Origin: CAJQQK01 sp965224225
GTDB taxonomy: Bacteria > Pseudomonadota > Alphaproteobacteria > Rhizobiales > Hyphomicrobiaceae
DNA: 64,000 bases
Assembly: GCA_965224225.1 (NCBI GenBank)
Contig: CBDCZF010000031.1
Location: forward strand, 372,001 to 436,000
Direction of reading: 5' to 3'
Part shown: positions 27,423 through 35,194 of the stretch, piece after piece
How positions within the stretch are numbered: position 1 is the stretch's first letter
Layout: every line of letters begins with the position of its first letter
Translations under genes and position numbers: made by a program
The notes under the pieces: model-generated
What the model saw: the letters and a program-made list of their open reading frames with translations, nothing else
What the model was told of the DNA's origin: nothing
Databases searched by the model: none

Positions 27423-28585
27423 AGGCCATGACCAAAGACGCAGTTGCCGATGATTTCCACAGCCCCGAATTAGCGGCTGCCCGCCAGAACCGTCTGATGC
27501 TTGGCCTCTTCCTGCCTCTACAGTCGGGCGCCTGGAGCCCATCGCTCGCACCGCGCGAGACGTCGTGGACGTTCGACTACAACGCGCAGTGCGCGCGCCT
27601 CGCCGAAGACTTCGGGTTCGACCTTGTCTTTGGCCTCGCGCAATGGATGGGCAAAGGCGGTTACGGCGGCGAGATGGCCTTTCGCGAACTCTCGACCGAC
27701 CCATTGATTGTCACCGCCGGACTTGCTGCCGTTACCCGAAGGCTCATCCTGATATCGACCGTGCACGTGCTCTACGGTTGGCATCCCCTGCACCTCGCCA
27801 AGTTCGGCGCGACGATCGACAGCATGAGCAATGGGCGCTGGGGGCTCAATGTCGTCACCGGCTACAAGCAAAGCGAATTCGAGATGTTCGGTCTGGCGCC
27901 GATCGAGCATGACCGGCGCTACGAGATGGCCGACGAGTTCACGACCTTGCTCAAGGCGCTCTGGCAATCACCGGACAATCTCGATTTCGAAGGTGCCTAC
28001 TGGCAGGCCCGCCAGGCCTTCGTGGCACCGAAGCCGGTGAACGGGCGCTGCATCCTGGTCAACGCCGCCTCATCTCCGGCCGGCCTCGAATATGCGACCC
28101 GTCATTCGGATCTGATCTTCATTACCTCGCCCGCCGGCGCCGACCTAGAGAGCGCATGCGAAGCGCTGCCGGCCCACAATGCTCGCATCAAAGCGCTGGC
28201 GCAGGCCGCCGGCCGCGACATCGCGACGATCATCAACCCGCACGTTATCTGCCGTGAAACCGAAGCCGAGGCCCGCGCCCAGTACCAGGCGATCCTCGAT
28301 CAGCAGGACCCTGTCGCTGCGGACAATTTCTACGCCACGTTTGCCGGCGGCGATCAAAGTTCCTGGAAGGCAAACACCCGCGAGCAATGGGTGGTCGGCG
28401 GCAACGTCCATATTGTCGGCACGCCGGAGCAGGTGGTTAACGCCTTCATGCGCCTGGCCGACGCCGGCTGCGACGGTGTGCAGGTCAACTTCTACGACTT
28501 CCTGCCGGATTTGCAGTACTTCGGTGAACGGGTGGTGCCGTTGATGCGGGAGGCGGGCTTGAGGGTTGGAGAGGCGGGCAGGTGA
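27419..28585 (+). CDS. LLM-class flavin-dependent monooxygenase (sulfone/sulfonate type)
   Basis: A 388-residue bacterial-luciferase-like enzyme, expected to use reduced flavin from a partner reductase. Motifs include GLFLPLQSGAWSPS near the start, the flavin-side STVHVLYGWHPLHLAKFG, the SMSNGRWGLNVVTGYKQSEF signature of the SsuD/SfnG/RutA group, and the C-terminal GTPEQVVNAFMRLADAGCDG. By its overall motif pattern it is closest to dimethylsulfone monooxygenase (SfnG)-like proteins, but the substrate is inferred. No flavin reductase or sulfur genes lie nearby. Its ATG overlaps the mazG stop. Confidence 0.85.
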   Translation: MKAMTKDAVADDFHSPELAAARQNRLMLGLFLPLQSGAWSPSLAPRETSWTFDYNAQCARLAEDFGFDLVFGLAQWMGKGGYGGEMAFRELSTDPLIVTAGLAAVTRRLILISTVHVLYGWHPLHLAKFGATIDSMSNGRWGLNVVTGYKQSEFEMFGLAPIEHDRRYEMADEFTTLLKALWQSPDNLDFEGAYWQARQAFVAPKPVNGRCILVNAASSPAGLEYATRHSDLIFITSPAGADLESACEALPAHNARIKALAQAAGRDIATIINPHVICRETEAEARAQYQAILDQQDPVAADNFYATFAGGDQSSWKANTREQWVVGGNVHIVGTPEQVVNAFMRLADAGCDGVQVNFYDFLPDLQYFGERVVPLMREAGLRVGEAGR

Positions 28586-28720
28586 TCGAACAGGTGCTTG
28601 TGATAGCGATAGTGAAAAACACTTTTGGCGATGCAGGGGTGTGTCGGCGAACCGGCGGCCGCATGGACGATGGTATGTTATTGCCCTTGAAACAAGATGG
28701 AACCAGATAGAGTTTGTCCG

Positions 28721-29442
28721 ATGTCATCTACGGATATTGAGCAACACGTTTCGGCATGGTCGAACCACCGCAATTCCAGCCCGCAGCTGAGCGCATTATC
28801 TTGGGCGATCCACTTACTTCTTCTGATTCCGGCCGTCGCCGTGCTCGTCATCGCCGTGTTTCAGTCAGCAGTGCCGATAGCCTATTTGATGAAGGATACG
28901 CTTCGAATTGCTGCGAGGTATACTACGGTGCGATTTCGAATATCGGCATTCTGCTATGGTGTGTCACGTCAGCTGTCTGCCTGTTCGCAGCGCTCATTCT
29001 GTGGCTGGAACGAGACAAATCGAGGTATGCCCGCCGGCTGATGCCGGCTCTCTTTGCGGCCGGCCTGTTCAATGGCTGGATGACGCTGGATGATATGTTT
29101 CTGCTCCACGAGCGAATACTGCCCGCACTCGGCATTCCACAAGTCGTCGTGTATGCCACGTACGCATTATTGACCGTATTCTATCTGATCGGTGCCAGAC
29201 ACTTCATCCTTTCCGGACCGTTGTCGACATGCGTCATGGCCATAGGTTTGCTGTCGCTAAGTGTCGTTTTCGATGTCTTCGAGACCGATAGTTACCTGAA
29301 CGTGTTAATCGAAGATGGCGCAAAGTTCCTCGGCATTGCCGCCTGGACGGTCTTTCACGTTTTGGCAGCTATCGTTGTCGTGCACAGTTTGTCGAAGAAC
29401 GGTTTCGGCGACGAAGTTCATTCGGAGACAGTAAACCGATAA
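28721..29442 (+). pseudogene. Hypothetical multi-spanning membrane protein, one apparent frameshift
   Basis: From the ATG at 28721 the frame encodes MSSTDIEQHVSAW and a first membrane helix (LLLIPAVAVLVIAVFQ). Near 28885-28910 the sensible continuation moves to another frame: CCEVYYGAISNIGILLW and five more hydrophobic segments, ending at 29442. The 722-base span is 3n+2, so one missing base (or two extra) would repair it. The alternative, an ATG at 28756, would give an unlikely arginine/serine-rich soluble head. The protein family is not recognised. It carries a double cysteine next to the second helix. Convergent with hflX. Confidence 0.6.
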
Positions 29443-29480
29443 CTTCCGAGGAATTTTATCAGAGTGCATGCTTCGTGGCT

Positions 29481-30809
29481 CTAATGCTCCGCCGCTAGCC
29501 CCGCAGCCTCGAGCTTGTGCAGTAGCTGGCCGTGTTTGGCTTTCGATATGCGTATCTCAAGGCGGGCATCACCCGTTTTATCGCACATTGCACTTTCGAG
29601 CACCGTGGCGTGCTCATGGAGCCAGTGACGAAGGCGCCCGGCAGACGGGGGCAACTCAAGCGTCAAGGTGACGTCATCGGCACCAATGAGCGCATCGATA
29701 CGTTGCACGAGCGTATCGAGGCCTTCACCCGTCAGCGCAGATGTGAGAACGGGCTCGTTGCCGCTCGAAACGGCGCGCCTGCGTTCGGCCTCGATATCGG
29801 CTGCGTCCGGCGGTTCGACCAGGTCGATCTTGTTCCAGATTTCGATGATTGGCGGCCTTGATGCGCCTTCGTCGTTCCCGGCGTCCTTGAACAGCTCATC
29901 GAGCACCTGCTCGACGTCGCGGCGCTGGGCCTCGCGTTCGGGGTGCGAGATGTCGCGTACGTGCAGGATGACGTTGGCTGCGATCACCTCCTCGAGCGTT
30001 GCCCGGAAGGCTGCAACCAGCATCGTCGGCAAGTCGGAGATGAAGCCGACAGTGTCCGACAGGATGACGCGCCGACCGCTCGGCAATTCACGCTCGCGCA
30101 TGGTCGGATCGAGGGTGGCAAACACCTGGTCCTGTGAGAGGACATCCGAGCCTGTCAGGGCGTTGAACAATGTTGACTTGCCGGCGTTGGTGTAGCCGAC
30201 GATGGCGCAAACGGGATAGGGCACCTTGGCGCGGCCGGAGCGGTGTAGCGCGCGCGTGCGCTTGACCTTGGCAAGCTCGCCCTGGAGCTTCTCGATACGC
30301 TCGCGCAGCAGCCGGCGGTCGGTCTCGATCTGGGTTTCGCCAGGCCCGCCAAGGAAGCCGAAGCCGCCGCGCTGGCGCTCGAGGTGGGTCCAACTGCGGA
30401 CCAGACGTGAGCGCTGGAAGGTCAGGTGAGCCAGTTCGACTTGTAGCCGCCCTTCCCGGGTGCGTGCCCGTGCCCCGAAAATTTCGAGAATGAGGCCCGT
30501 GCGATCGAGCACTTTCGTCTGCCACTCGCGCTCAAGGTTGCGCTGCTGGATCGGCGTCAGGGCATGGTCGACGATGACGAGGCCCGCGCCGCATTCCTTT
30601 ATCCGCTCGCCCAGTTCTTCGACCTTGCCGCTGCCGAACAAGGTCGCTGGGCGTGGCTTGGCCAGGCGCACGACTTCGTTCGAGCGCACATCGAGTTCGA
30701 TGGCCTCGGCGAGGCCGACGGCCTCGCTCAGGCGATCGGCGACACTGTGGGTCTGGCGTTGTTGTTCGGCGCTGGCCTGCCCACTGCCGAGATCCGGGAC
30801 GAGCACCAT
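29481..30809 (-). CDS. hflX: Ribosome-associated GTPase HflX
   Basis: GTPase that splits stalled or stressed ribosomes. The 442 residues include the N-terminal HflX domain (RLSEAVGLAEAIEL, GSGKVEELG), the coiled segment GGFGFLGGPGETQIETDRR, then the G domain with P-loop GYTNAGKSTLFNALT, DTVGFI (G3) and NKID (G4). The ATG at 30809 lacks an obvious ribosome-binding site. The same frame stays open 30 codons upstream to the hfq stop codon, so the real start could be an earlier non-ATG codon. hfq-hflX is a classic pair. Confidence 0.93.
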   Translation of the reverse strand: MVLVPDLGSGQASAEQQRQTHSVADRLSEAVGLAEAIELDVRSNEVVRLAKPRPATLFGSGKVEELGERIKECGAGLVIVDHALTPIQQRNLEREWQTKVLDRTGLILEIFGARARTREGRLQVELAHLTFQRSRLVRSWTHLERQRGGFGFLGGPGETQIETDRRLLRERIEKLQGELAKVKRTRALHRSGRAKVPYPVCAIVGYTNAGKSTLFNALTGSDVLSQDQVFATLDPTMRERELPSGRRVILSDTVGFISDLPTMLVAAFRATLEEVIAANVILHVRDISHPEREAQRRDVEQVLDELFKDAGNDEGASRPPIIEIWNKIDLVEPPDAADIEAERRRAVSSGNEPVLTSALTGEGLDTLVQRIDALIGADDVTLTLELPPSAGRLRHWLHEHATVLESAMCDKTGDARLEIRISKAKHGQLLHKLEAAGLAAEH

Positions 30810-30899
30810 AGCTGCAACCGGCGAGCGCTCGGGCTCCGGGCCGGCCTCCGGCCACTTCTCCAGGTCAAAGGGATGCTCGTCAGATCGCTCTATGCGGGC

Positions 30900-31145
30900 T
30901 CACTCCTCGGTCTCTTCGGCATCCATCAGATTGACGGGCTGGCTCGGCATGATCGTCGAGATCGCGTGCTTGTAGACCAACTGCGAATGCCCGTCGCGGC
31001 GTAGTTGAACGCAGAAATTGTCGAACCAGGTCACTATGCCCTGCAATTTGACGCCGTTCATCAGGAAGATGGTCAACGGGATTTTTTGTTTGCGGACATG
31101 GTTCAGGAATTTGTCCTGCAGGCTCTGTTGGCGCTCTGATGGCAT
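30900..31145 (-). CDS. hfq: RNA chaperone Hfq
   Basis: An 81-residue Sm-like hexamer subunit that pairs small RNAs with mRNAs. The family start MPSERQQSLQDKFLNHVRKQ is at 31145; the frame is open further upstream but not needed. Sm1 reads FLMNGVKLQGIVTWFDNFCV and the Sm2 signature is YKHAIST. The short acidic tail DAEETEE is normal for alphaproteobacteria. It lies 263 bases after dat and 90 bases before hflX, in the same frame as hflX. Confidence 0.97.
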   Translation of the reverse strand: MPSERQQSLQDKFLNHVRKQKIPLTIFLMNGVKLQGIVTWFDNFCVQLRRDGHSQLVYKHAISTIMPSQPVNLMDAEETEE

Positions 31146-31408
31146 CTCGTTTTTCCGATTATTCTTCTTGGTTTTCGGGGCTCTTGTTGTCGGGCTTTGC
31201 TCTTGTTGTCTGGGCTTTGCAGCATCTTGACGAAAAGTTGCCAAGGCACCGTTGCAACAGCGATTTTTGGCCCTTTTGTGGATCTACTAGCATAGCGTGC
31301 GCGTCAACGTAACATATATGCCGCAGTTTACGTATGTCCGCGTTGTCAGCGAACCAATAGATCTTCAGTAGCAGGCTTTTGCTGATTCGTCGTGCCGGAC
31401 CAACGGTT

Positions 31409-32287
31409 TCAAGTTACCTGTTGGCCCACCTGCCGGCTGGCGGCCATCTCATGGAAGGTGGCGCGCAGCTTGCTGCTGATGGAGCCGGGATGACCATTGC
31501 CGATCGGCCGGCCGTCAATCGAGACGACAGGCATGACGAGATTTGTCGCCGACGTGATGAACGCTTCCTTTGCGGCCATCGCTTCGTCAACGGAAAAGCC
31601 GCGCTCAACGAACGTCAATCCGTCACGCTCGAGCAGGTCGATCAATGTCGTCCGGGTCACGCCGCGCAGGATGTCGGTTGTCGCAGGCGGTGTGATGACC
31701 TCGCCATCGTTCGTGATGATCCAGGCATTGCTCGAACCGCCTTCGCGCACCAGGCCGTCCGGGCCGATAAACCAGGCCTCCTGTGCGCCAACCTCGAGCG
31801 CCTTCTCCTTGGCGAGACTTGCCGGCAGCAGCATGACCGTCTTGATATCACAGCGCCCCCAGCGCATTTCGGGCATGGTCTGGACGGCAATGCCCTTTTC
31901 GGCTGCCGTCGCCTGGGCGTTCGGTGATTGGCTGCGCGCAAGGCAGACCACCGTCGGGGCGGTCTCGACGCCTGAGAACAGGAAGTTGCGCGGCCCTGCC
32001 CCGCGCGAGACCTGCAGATAGACGATCCCGTTCCGGACCCGGTTCCGCCGGATCGTCTCGGAGATCACGTTCTGCCAGGCCCTGTCGCTCATGGGCAGCG
32101 GGATCGACAATTCACCGAGCGAGCGGGCCAGGCGGGCGAGATGGCGCGGTTCATCGATGATGGCTCCGTTGCGCACTTCGCAGACCTCGTAGACGGCATC
32201 GCCGAACTGGAAGCCGCGGTCCTCGGCATGAACCCGCGCACGATCGTAGCGTTGGTATTTGCCGTTGATGTAGATGATACGAGTCAC
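31409..32287 (-). CDS. D-amino-acid (D-alanine) aminotransferase, PLP fold type IV
   Basis: Converts D-alanine and related D-amino acids with 2-oxoglutarate. From a GTG at 32287, preceded by AGAGGG, the product is 292 residues beginning TRIIYINGKYQRYDRARV. Fold-type IV features: AEDRGFQFGDAVYEV, the PLP lysine in CDIKTVMLLPASLAKEKA, EAWFIGPDGLVREGGSSNAW and GVTRTTLIDL. Branched-chain aminotransferases and aminodeoxychorismate lyases share this fold, but the motifs and the trkA-dat-hfq position fit Dat. A TTG at 32314 is a less likely start. Confidence 0.88.
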   Translation of the reverse strand: MTRIIYINGKYQRYDRARVHAEDRGFQFGDAVYEVCEVRNGAIIDEPRHLARLARSLGELSIPLPMSDRAWQNVISETIRRNRVRNGIVYLQVSRGAGPRNFLFSGVETAPTVVCLARSQSPNAQATAAEKGIAVQTMPEMRWGRCDIKTVMLLPASLAKEKALEVGAQEAWFIGPDGLVREGGSSNAWIITNDGEVITPPATTDILRGVTRTTLIDLLERDGLTFVERGFSVDEAMAAKEAFITSATNLVMPVVSIDGRPIGNGHPGSISSKLRATFHEMAASRQVGQQVT

Positions 32288-32337
32288 GTGCTGGGTCCCT
32301 CTTACTGCGAGCAAGGTTCTCCAGGCCCGCGCTCCAA

Positions 32338-33714
32338 TCAGAAATAGTCCGGACTGACCCGGAACAGCGTCTCGACTTCGCGAATGTTCTTGACGAGCGA
32401 GAACAGGATGACGCGATCGCGGGCCTGCAATTCGGTATCACCGGTCGGCTTGATGATTTCTTCCTGCCGGACGATCGCGCCGAAGCGCACGCCGTCCGAA
32501 ATCTCGAGATCACGGATCCGGCGTCCGATCGCCGGCGTCGTGGCCAGCACTTCGGCCTCGAGCACCTCGCCGGCGCTGTTGTGGACCTCGTGGACAGCAC
32601 GAATGCCGCCCCGCCGGACATACTGGAGGATACGCGAGACGGTGACGGCGCGCGGGCTCACCTGGGCATCGATTCCGAATGAGCGCACCATGCTGGCATA
32701 GCCGGTGCCGTTGACCAGACAGAGACTGCGACCGCAGCCAAGTTGCTTGGCAAGAACCGAAGTCAGGATATTGGCCTGATCGTTGTTGGTGACGGCGACC
32801 AGCGTCTCGGCAGAAGCGACGTCTGCCTCGCGCAGCAGGTCTTCCGATAGTGCATCGCCGTGCAGGACGACGGTGCGTTGCAGCGATTCTGCAATCGTAA
32901 CGGCACGCTCCCGCCGGTTCTCGATGATCTTGACGCGCACATTCTGTTCGCGCTCTTCGATGGCGCGCGCCACGTACAGACCGATGTTGCCGCCGCCGGC
33001 GATGATGATGCGCCGCGCCTGGGTCTCTTCGTGGCCGAAGATTTTCAAGGTGCGCGGCACCTGGTCGGCGGGCACCACGACATAGGCATCGTCGCCGGTT
33101 TTGAGGCGGGTGTCGGAATGGACGGCAAAAAGCTCACCGTCGCGCACGACACCGACGATGGTGGCGGGTAGATCGGGAAACAACTCGGCAAGCTGGCGCA
33201 TCGATGCCTCGACGACAGGACAGTCGGGCCCGCAGTGGATGCCGATGGTCAAGACCCGACCTTCGGCGAAACTCGCCGTCTCGAAAGCACCGGGCAGCGC
33301 CAGTCGCCTGAGCACGACGTTGCCGACTTCGAGTTCCGGAGAAATGATGTAGTCGATCGGAATGCCTTCGCGCGAGAACAGGTTCGACCAGTGTTTGTCG
33401 AGATAGGACTGGGCACGCACGCGGGCAATCTTTGTTGGCACCTCGAACACCGTGTGGGCGATCTGGCAGGCGACCATGTTGACTTCGTCGGCAAGCGTCA
33501 CGGCGATCAGCATGTCTGCATCGCGGGCGCCGGCGCGTTGCAGAACGTCCGGGTGGGCGCCGTTGCCGAGCAGGGCGCGGACCTCGAGAACATCGTTGGC
33601 ACGCTGCACGAGTTCGGGCGCTGAATCGACGATCGACACGTCGTTGCCTTCATCAGCCAGGCGTTCAGCAATGCCAAGCCCGACCTGACCGGCGCCGCAA
33701 ATGATGACTTTCAT
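32338..33714 (-). CDS. trkA: Trk potassium uptake regulatory subunit TrkA
   Basis: The cytoplasmic NAD-binding gatekeeper of Trk potassium channels. The 458 residues form two tandem RCK halves: N-half GAGQVGLGIAERLADEGNDV, C-half GGGNIGLYVARAIEE, each followed by a TrkA-C domain. No TrkH/TrkG membrane subunit lies in the window. It is placed between ntrX and dat, 42 bases after ntrX, as in many rhizobia. Confidence 0.95.
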   Translation of the reverse strand: MKVIICGAGQVGLGIAERLADEGNDVSIVDSAPELVQRANDVLEVRALLGNGAHPDVLQRAGARDADMLIAVTLADEVNMVACQIAHTVFEVPTKIARVRAQSYLDKHWSNLFSREGIPIDYIISPELEVGNVVLRRLALPGAFETASFAEGRVLTIGIHCGPDCPVVEASMRQLAELFPDLPATIVGVVRDGELFAVHSDTRLKTGDDAYVVVPADQVPRTLKIFGHEETQARRIIIAGGGNIGLYVARAIEEREQNVRVKIIENRRERAVTIAESLQRTVVLHGDALSEDLLREADVASAETLVAVTNNDQANILTSVLAKQLGCGRSLCLVNGTGYASMVRSFGIDAQVSPRAVTVSRILQYVRRGGIRAVHEVHNSAGEVLEAEVLATTPAIGRRIRDLEISDGVRFGAIVRQEEIIKPTGDTELQARDRVILFSLVKNIREVETLFRVSPDYF

Positions 33715-33756
33715 GGCTTATCCCTGCCTGCCAGTCATAAGGGGCAGCCGCCTGAC

Positions 33757-35151
33757 CTAACCGACCTGTGCGCTCGATCTCTGCTCGGAGCTGACACCCA
33801 GCGCACGCAATTTGCGATGTAGCGCGGATCGTTCCATGCCAACGAACTCGGCTGTGCGCGAGATGTTGCCGCCGAAGCGGTTAATTTGGGAGAGCAGGTA
33901 TTCGCGCTCGAAGATTTCGCGTGCTTCGCGCAGCGGCAGCGACATCAGATGCTCGGCCCCGCCGTTGACCGGCAGCGGCACGTTGGAGCCGATCTCGCTC
34001 GGCAGCATGTCGGCCGTGATCGTCGATGCCGCATCCCCGCCGACCAGGATCATGACGCGTTCGATGTTGTTGCGTAGTTCGCGCACGTTACCCGGCCAGT
34101 CATGGGCTTGCAGGACGGCGATCGCGTCGTCACCGATCTTGCGCGGAGCAAGGCCCGAGGTCTCGGCAATCTGTTCGGCGAAATGATGAACCAGCGTGGG
34201 GATGTCCTCGCGTCGCTCGGCAAGCGAGGGCACGCGCAGCGGCACGACGTTCAGGCGATGATAGAGGTCCTCGCGGAAAGTGCCTTCCGCCATATCGCGC
34301 TCGATGTCGCGAGCGGTCGACGAAATGATGCGCACGTCGACCGAGACTTTCTGTGTCCCTTCGAGACGCAGGAACTTCTGCTCGACCAGAACGCGCAGGA
34401 TCTTGCCTTGTGTCTCGAGCGGCATGTCGGCGACTTCATCGATATAAAGCGTGCCGCCGTGGGCTTCTTCCAAGGCGCCCACCTTGCGGGTGCCGCCGGC
34501 GTGGTCCTCAATGCCGAAGAGTTCTTCTTCTACCCGGTCAGGCGCCATGGCTGCGGCATTGAGGACGACGAACGGTCCGTCCTTGCGATGCGATTTTTCA
34601 TGTAGCAGGCGCGCGACCAGTTCCTTGCCCGTGCCTGACTGGCCGCGGATCAGGATGCGGCTGTTGGTTGGCGCGACACGCTCGATCTGGGTGCGCAGCT
34701 GGTTCAAGACGCTGCTCTCGCCGATCATGTCCAGGGCCTGGGTCGAGCGCTCGCGCAACTGCTGGACCTCGCGGCGCAGCTGCGAGGCTTCGAGTGCGCG
34801 CATCGTCACCAGAAGCAGGCGGTCTGCCTGAAACGGCTTTTCGATGTAGTCGTACGCGCCGCGCTTGATGGCGGTGACGGCGGTTTCGATGTTGCCGTGG
34901 CCCGAGATGATAACGACGGGCAGTTCGGGATGGACCTTGCGGATGATGGAGAGCACTTCGAGACCGTCAAGGCGGCTGCCCTGCAGCCAGATGTCGAGGA
35001 CGACAAGGTGGGGTTTACGCGCCTCGATCGCGAGCAGCGCTTCATCCGAGTCACGTGCCAAGCGACATTGATGGCCTTCATCCTCGAGGATGCCCGCGAC
35101 CAGTTCACGAATATCGGCTTCATCGTCAACAACCAGAATGTCCGATGCCAT
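33757..35151 (-). CDS. ntrX: Nitrogen/envelope response regulator NtrX
   Basis: Response regulator partnered with NtrY. It has a receiver domain with phospho-acceptor D53 (VVLDIW), an AAA+ domain with RGQSGTGKELVARLLH and the Walker B region GGTLYIDEVADM, and a C-terminal Fis-type helix-turn-helix (ISRTAEFVGMERSALHRKLR). The GAFTGA loop needed to touch sigma-54 is missing; the corresponding stretch reads FGIEDHAGGTRKVGALEEA. This is typical of alphaproteobacterial NtrX, which often acts with sigma-70. It lies 43 bases after ntrY. Confidence 0.94.
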   Translation of the reverse strand: MASDILVVDDEADIRELVAGILEDEGHQCRLARDSDEALLAIEARKPHLVVLDIWLQGSRLDGLEVLSIIRKVHPELPVVIISGHGNIETAVTAIKRGAYDYIEKPFQADRLLLVTMRALEASQLRREVQQLRERSTQALDMIGESSVLNQLRTQIERVAPTNSRILIRGQSGTGKELVARLLHEKSHRKDGPFVVLNAAAMAPDRVEEELFGIEDHAGGTRKVGALEEAHGGTLYIDEVADMPLETQGKILRVLVEQKFLRLEGTQKVSVDVRIISSTARDIERDMAEGTFREDLYHRLNVVPLRVPSLAERREDIPTLVHHFAEQIAETSGLAPRKIGDDAIAVLQAHDWPGNVRELRNNIERVMILVGGDAASTITADMLPSEIGSNVPLPVNGGAEHLMSLPLREAREIFEREYLLSQINRFGGNISRTAEFVGMERSALHRKLRALGVSSEQRSSAQVG

Positions 35152-35194
35152 CGTTCACTCCCTTCCGCTTTGGTAGCGCACTAAACCCCGGCAG

